Positions 59,655 to 64,000 of a stretch of 64,000 nt of DNA are shown piece after piece. Numbering within the stretch: position 1 is the stretch's first letter; every line of letters starts with the position of its first letter. Below the pieces are notes generated by a model. It was given only the letters and a program-made list of their open reading frames with translations, searched no databases and was not told the origin of the DNA. A program made the position numbers and the translations under genes. This DNA comes from Prorocentrum cordatum (lineage: Eukaryota; Sar; Dinophyceae; Prorocentrales; Prorocentraceae), in NCBI GenBank assembly GCA_963575745.1, contig CAUYUJ010018556.1, positions 102,260 through 166,259 of the forward strand, given 5' to 3'.

Positions 59655-59880
59655 GATAGTGGATGCAAAAAGCGGGCGAAACCTTGCTCGCCCGCTAGCT
59701 TCTCCGCCTCCTTCCTGCACTTTTCAGCGAGGGAGTTAAACGCCCGCGGGCGCGCCGCCAGGTCTGCGGGCGGGCCGCGGGATAAGAACTCAAGACCGGG
59801 TTGGCGCACCATCAGTAGGTTGGCCACCGTCGTCGCCCTGGACAGCATCACGTAAAAATGTAGCCAGAGCGCGCCCCTGT
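59655..59880 (-). pseudogene. C-terminal fragment of a Pif1/RecD-like SF1 helicase
   Basis: The minus-strand frame reads LWLHFYVMLSRATTVANLLM, then VRQPGLEFLSRGPPADLAAR and PRAFNSLAEKCRKEAEKLAG. YVMLSRATTVANLLMVR is helicase motif VI of superfamily 1 (V-x-LSR-x-T...L-x-x-x-R), which ends Pif1/TraA-like domains. Upstream motifs are absent, because the sequence runs straight into the 102-bp satellite at 59.88 kb. The array evidently truncates the gene. Confidence 0.6.
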
Positions 59881-59881
59881 A

Positions 59882-61684
59882 CCCCGCGCCCTCCCAGCAG
59901 CCATCGAAAGTGGCAACAGTTTCGCAGACCGCAGCCCCCAAGGGATGGCGCGCTACAATCTGAGTCTGCGGCATGCACCCATTATGCTGGCCCTCCCAGC
60001 AGCCATCGAAAGCGGCGACAGGTTCGCAGATCGCGCCCCCCAGGGATGGCGCGCTACAATCTGAGTCCTGCGGCAAGTGCCAACTATGCTGGCCCCCCCA
60101 GCAGCCCTCGAAAATGGCGACAGTTTCGCAGATCGCAGCCCCCCCCCAGGGACGGCGCGCTACAATTTGAGTCTGCGGCAAGTGCCCCCTACGCTGGCCC
60201 TCCCAGCAGCCCTCGAAAGTGGCGACAGTCTCGCAGATCGCAGCCCGCCAGGGATGGCGCGCCACAGTCTGAGTCTGCGGCAAGTACCCACTATGCTGCC
60301 CCCCCCCCCCCCCAGCAGCCCTCGAAAGTGGCGACAGTCTCGCAGATCGCAGCCCCCCAGGGATGGCGCGCTACAATCTGAGTCTGTGGCAAGCACCCAC
60401 TACGCTGGCCCTCCCAGCAGCCCTCGAAAGTGGCGACACTCTCGCAGATCGCAGCCCCCCAAGGATGGCGCGCCACAATCTGAGTCCGCGGCAAGTGCCC
60501 ACTATGCTGGCCCTCCCAGCAGCCCTCGAAAGCGGCGATAGTTTCGCAGATCGCAGCCCCCCACGGATGGCGCGCTACAATCTGAGTCTGCAGCAAGCAC
60601 CCACTATGATGGCCCTCCCAGCAGCCCTCGAAAGTGGGGGCACTCTCGCAGATCGCAGCCCCAGCGATGGCGCGCTAAAATCTGAATCCGCGGCAAGTAC
60701 CCACTATGCCGGCCCTCCCAGCAGCCCTCGAAAGTGGCGACACTTTCGCAGATCGCAGCCCCCCAAGGATGGCGCGGTAAAATCTGAGTCTGCGGCAAGT
60801 ACCCACTATGTTGGCCCTCCCAGCAGCCCTCGAAAGCGGCGACAGCTTCGCAGATCGCAGCCCCCCCAGGGACGTCGCGCTACAATCTGAGCCTGCGGCA
60901 AGCACCCACTATGCCGGCCCTCCCAGCAGCCCTGGAAAGTGGCGGCAGTTTCGCAGATCGCAGCCCGCCAGGGATGGCGCGCTACAATCTGAATCTGCGG
61001 CACGTACCCACCATGCTGGCCCTCTCAGCAGCCCTCGAAAGTGGCGACAATATCGCAGATCGCAGCCCCCCAGGGACTGCGCGCTACAATCTGAGCCTGC
61101 GGCAAGCACCCATTATGCCGGCCCTCCCAGCAGCCCTCGAAAGTGGCGACAATATCGCAGATCGCAGCCCCCAAGGGATGGCGCGCCACAATCTGAGCCT
61201 GCGGCAAGCACCCACTATGCTGGCCCTCCCAGCAGCCCTCGAAAGTGGCGACAGCGTCGCAGATCGCAGCCCCCCAGGACCGGCGCGCTACAATCTGAGT
61301 CTGCAGCAAGCACCCACGATGCTGGCCCTCCCAGCAGCCCTCGAAAGTGGCGACAGTCTCGCAGATCGCAGCCCCCCAGGGATGGCGCGCTACAATCTGA
61401 ATCTGCGGCAAGTACCCACGATGCTGGCCCTCCCGGCAGCCCTCGAAAGCGGCGACAGTTTCGCAGATCGCAGCCCCCACGGGATGGCGCGCTACAATCT
61501 GAGCCTGCGGCAAGCACCCACTATGCCACCCCTCCCAGCAGCCCTCGAAAGTGGCGACAGTTTCGCAGATCGCAGCCCCCCAGGGATGGCGCGCTACAAT
61601 CTGAATCCGCGGCAAGTACCACCATGCTGGCCCTCCCAGCAGCCCTCGAAAGTGGCGACAGTTTCGCAGATCGCAGCCCCCCAG
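59882..61684. repeat. 102-bp satellite, subfamily A, about 17-18 copies
   Basis: The unit contains CAGCAGCCCTCGAAAGTGGC, GACAGTTTCGCAGATCGCAG, CCCCCCAGGGATGGCGCGCT and ACAATCTGAGTCTGCGGCAA. CCMTCGAAAG occurs at 59901, 60003, 60105, 60210, 60319, 60421 and 60523, so the period is 102 bp. Because 102 is divisible by 3, open frames of up to about 400 codons run through the array on both strands; they are not genes. Confidence 0.95.
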
Positions 61685-62035
61685 GCATGCCAGCTTCACA
61701 TTTCGCAGGCCCCACTGGCAAGAGAAGAGGAGACGAGAGCACACAGGAGGCAGGGGGAGAAGGAGGAGGGAAAAGGAGGAGGAGACGCGAACCCACTGCT
61801 CTCTTCAAAACAAGAACCCAACCGAGGAGGGCTGGGAAAATTACCCTGGCGACGTACCCAACCCCTGCGCAAACGCGGGGCGCAAATAGTTTAGGACACT
61901 TTATAAGGGGGGGCGATGACGGAGCGAGGGTCACATATGTCTGCAAACGGAATTCGAGAGACTCGCAGGACACGGGCTACAGGACAAGGTCCAAATTAAC
62001 CTGATTAATTACAATCCCCTGAGCAACCCTAGCCA
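61685..62035. repeat. Satellite spacer, copy 1
   Basis: The unique block between the arrays carries CTGCTCTCTTCAAAACAAGA, CCCTGGCGACGTACCCAACC, GCAAATAGTTTAGGACACTT, TATAAGGGGG and GACGGAGCGAGGGTCACATA. It recurs in the same order at 63595-63920 with few changes. TATAAG within it could be promoter-like. Confidence 0.88.
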
Positions 62036-63592
62036 CATCGAAAGCGGGCATCGCAGATCGCAGCCCCCCAGGGATGGCGAGGTCTTGTTTGGGTCCGCGC
62101 GTGGCGTCACTGTGCTGGGCCCCCCAGCAGGCCTCGAAAGTGGCGACAGTTTCACAGATCGCAGCCCCCCAGTGATGGCATGGTCCAATTTGGGTCCGCG
62201 CGTGGCGCCCCTGTGCTGGGCCGCCCAGCAGGCCTCGAAATTGGCGACAATTTCACAGACCCCAGGGATGGCGAGGTCTAATTTGAATCCGCCCGTGGCG
62301 TCACTGTCCTGGGCCCCCCAGCAGGCCTCGAAAGTGGCGAGTTCACAAATTCGCAGCCCCCCAGGGATGGCGAGGTCTAATTTGAATCCGCCCGTGGCGT
62401 CACTGTGCTGGGCCCCCCAGCAGGCCTCGAAAGTGGCGACAGCTTCACAGATTCGCAGCACCCCAGGGATGGCGAGGTCTAATTTGGGTCCGCCCGTGGC
62501 GTCACTGTGCTGGGCCCCCCAGCAGGCCTCGAAAGTGGCGACAGTTTTACAGATTCGCAGCCCCCCAGACTCTGGCGAGGTCTGATTGGTGCCCGCCCGT
62601 GGCGCCACAGTGCTGGGCCCCCCAGCAGGCCTCGAAAGTGGCGACAGTTTCACAGATTCGCAGCCCCCCCAAGGATGGCGAGGTCTAATTTGAATTCGCG
62701 CGTCGCCCTCACTGTGCTGGCCCCCCCAGCAGGCCTCGAAAATGGCGGCAGTTTCACAGATCGCAGCCCCCAGGGATGGCGAGGTCTAATTTGAATCCGC
62801 GCGTCGCCCTCACTGCGCTGGGCCCCCCCAGCAGGCCTCGAAAGTGGCGACAGTTTCACAGATCGCAGCGCCCCCAGGAATGGCGAGGTCTAATTTGAAT
62901 CCGCGCGTCGCCCTCGCTGTGCTGAGCCCCCCCAGCAGGCCTCGAAAATGACGGCAGTTTCACAGATCGCAGCCCCCCAGGGATGGCGAGGTCTAATTTG
63001 AATCTGCGCGTCGCCCTCACTGTGCTGGCCCCCCCAGCAGGCCTCGAAAGTGGCGACAGTTTCACAGATTCGCAGCCCCCAGAGTTTGGCGAGGTTTAAA
63101 TTGAATCCGCCCTGGCGTCACTGTGCTGAGCCAACCAGCAGGCCTCGAAAATGGCGACAGTTTCACAGATCGCGGCCCCCCCAGGGACGGCGAGGTTTAA
63201 TTTGAATCCGCGCGTCGCCCTCGCTGTGCTGAGCCCCCAGCAGGCATCGAAAGTGGCGACAGTTTGACAGATCGCAGCACCCCCCAGGGATGGCGAGGTC
63301 TAATTTGAATCTGCGCGTGGCCCTCACTGTGCTGGGCCCCCCAGCAGGCCTCGAAAGTGGCGACAGTTTCACAGATCGCAGCACCCCAGGGATGGCGAGG
63401 TCTAATTTGAATCCGCGCGTGGCCCTCACTGCGCTGGGCCCCCCAGCGGGCCTCGAAAGTGGCGACACTTTCACAGATCGCAGCCCCCCAGGGATGGCGA
63501 GGTCTAATTTGAATCCGCGCGTCGCCCTCACTGCGCCGGGCCCCCCAGCAGGCCTCGAACATGGCGACAGCTTCACAGATCGCAGCCCCCCG
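62036..63592. repeat. 102-bp satellite, subfamily B, about 15 copies
   Basis: The same backbone as subfamily A (CAGCAGGCCTCGAAAGTGGC, CCAGGGATGGCG) but with TTTCACAGATCGCAG and with GAGGTCTAATTTGAATCCGC replacing the GCGCTACAATCTGAG block. Within B, 62036-62640 has GCCCGTGGCGTCACTG ends, and 62690-63590 has GCGCGTCGCCCTCACTG ends. This layering indicates several rounds of expansion. Confidence 0.93.
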
Positions 63593-63915
63593 CAGGCAAG
63601 ACAGGAAGAGGCAGGGAGGGAGGGGGGAGGAGGAAGGAGTGGAGACCACACTGCTCTATTCAAAACGAATACCCAACCAAGGAGGGTTGGGAAAGAAACA
63701 AAAACATACCCTGGCGACGTACCCAACCCCTGCGCAAAAGCGGGGCGCAAATAGTTTAGGATACTTTATAAGGGGGCGATGACGGAGCGAGGGTTACATT
63801 ATGTCTGCAGACGGAATTCGGGAGATTCGCAGGACACTGGCTACAGGAAAAGGGCTTGATAAAGCTGATGATTTACAATTCCTGAGCACTCCTAGCCACT
63901 TCGAAAACGGAGATC
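63593..63915. repeat. Satellite spacer, copy 2
   Basis: The second copy of the spacer. CCCTGGCGACGTACCC lies at 63709 against 61843, giving a higher-order period of 1866 bp. It keeps TATAAG, GACGGAGCGAGGGTTACAT and GAATTCGGGAGATTCGCAGG. Confidence 0.88.
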
Positions 63916-64000
63916 ACAGCAGGCCTCGAAAGTGGCGACAGGTTCACAGATCGCAGCCCCGCAGGGATGGCGAGGTCACATTTGAATCTGCCCGTGGCCC
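63916..64000. repeat. 102-bp satellite, start of a third array
   Basis: CAGCAGGCCTCGAAAGTGGC resumes at about 63916 and runs to the window edge, in subfamily B form. The array continues beyond the window. Confidence 0.85.

Noticed and set aside
60808-62004. 398-codon plus-strand frame and matching minus-strand frames
   Set aside because: The 102-bp satellite period is divisible by three, so stops absent from one unit are absent from all; no codon-level constraint is visible.

Overview
The window is nuclear DNA from a dinoflagellate, starting at a chromosome end. Base 1 lies in degenerate plant/alveolate-type telomere repeat (CCCTAAA mixed with CCCTAA). Further inside are two genomic relics of the dinoflagellate spliced leader, degenerate copies of the pentatricopeptide unit typical of dinoflagellates, introns whose inferred donors include GC and GA, and very GC-rich sequence crowded with simple repeats. 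A core photosynthetic dinoflagellate (Prorocentrum- or Symbiodiniaceae-like) fits best. The species is not resolved, and family resemblances are from memory, not from a search.

Layout: 1-7.6 kb is subtelomeric and gene-poor. It holds telomere repeats, C/G foldback blocks and tandem arrays with units of about 83, 60-65, 53, 152, 15 and 13 bp. From 7.6 to 38 kb nearly every supportable gene is on the minus strand, so transcription runs toward the telomere. These genes are: a frameshifted unknown gene (7.6-9.8 kb); an intact 688-codon Tnp2/Plavaka-like transposase ORF with a spliced-leader relic 2 nt before its ATG (12.5-14.6 kb); a coiled-coil protein exon (17.0-17.8 kb); a multi-exon gene that also starts at a leader relic (19.3-23.9 kb) and contains an intron that is a complete MITE-like introner; exon islands embedded in (GGA)n/(TCC)n (24.9-26.6 kb); and a large multi-exon gene of a dinoflagellate-wide family, possibly a DDE-fold transposase, broken by a nonsense codon and frameshifts (28.4-35.1 kb, with possible 5' exons to 38 kb).

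38-42 kb carries minisatellites, hairpins, a decayed pentatricopeptide fragment and a 100-N assembly gap. 41.8-55.2 kb is one large minus-strand mobile-element-like unit. Its coding sequence is almost continuous but frame-broken, with a signal peptide, a transmembrane segment, several zinc-finger modules and a possible retropepsin; I see no reverse transcriptase or integrase. It ends next to an internally deleted copy of itself. At about 55.2-55.5 kb the coding strand switches to plus, and a replication-protein-A-like gene follows (55.6-58.8 kb). The last 4 kb begins with a fragment of a superfamily-1 helicase. It then becomes a 102-bp satellite in two subfamilies, organised with a spacer of about 0.3 kb into a higher-order repeat of about 1.87 kb.

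Most coding regions here come from mobile elements or are dispersed multi-copy genes in varying states of decay, and the sequence records several gene-turnover processes: mRNA recycling through the spliced leader, intron gain by a MITE, nested or tandem element insertion and satellite expansion. Exon limits are by eye from splice-like AG acceptors and GT/GC/GA donors and need transcript support. No tRNA, rRNA or intact spliced-leader RNA gene was recognised.
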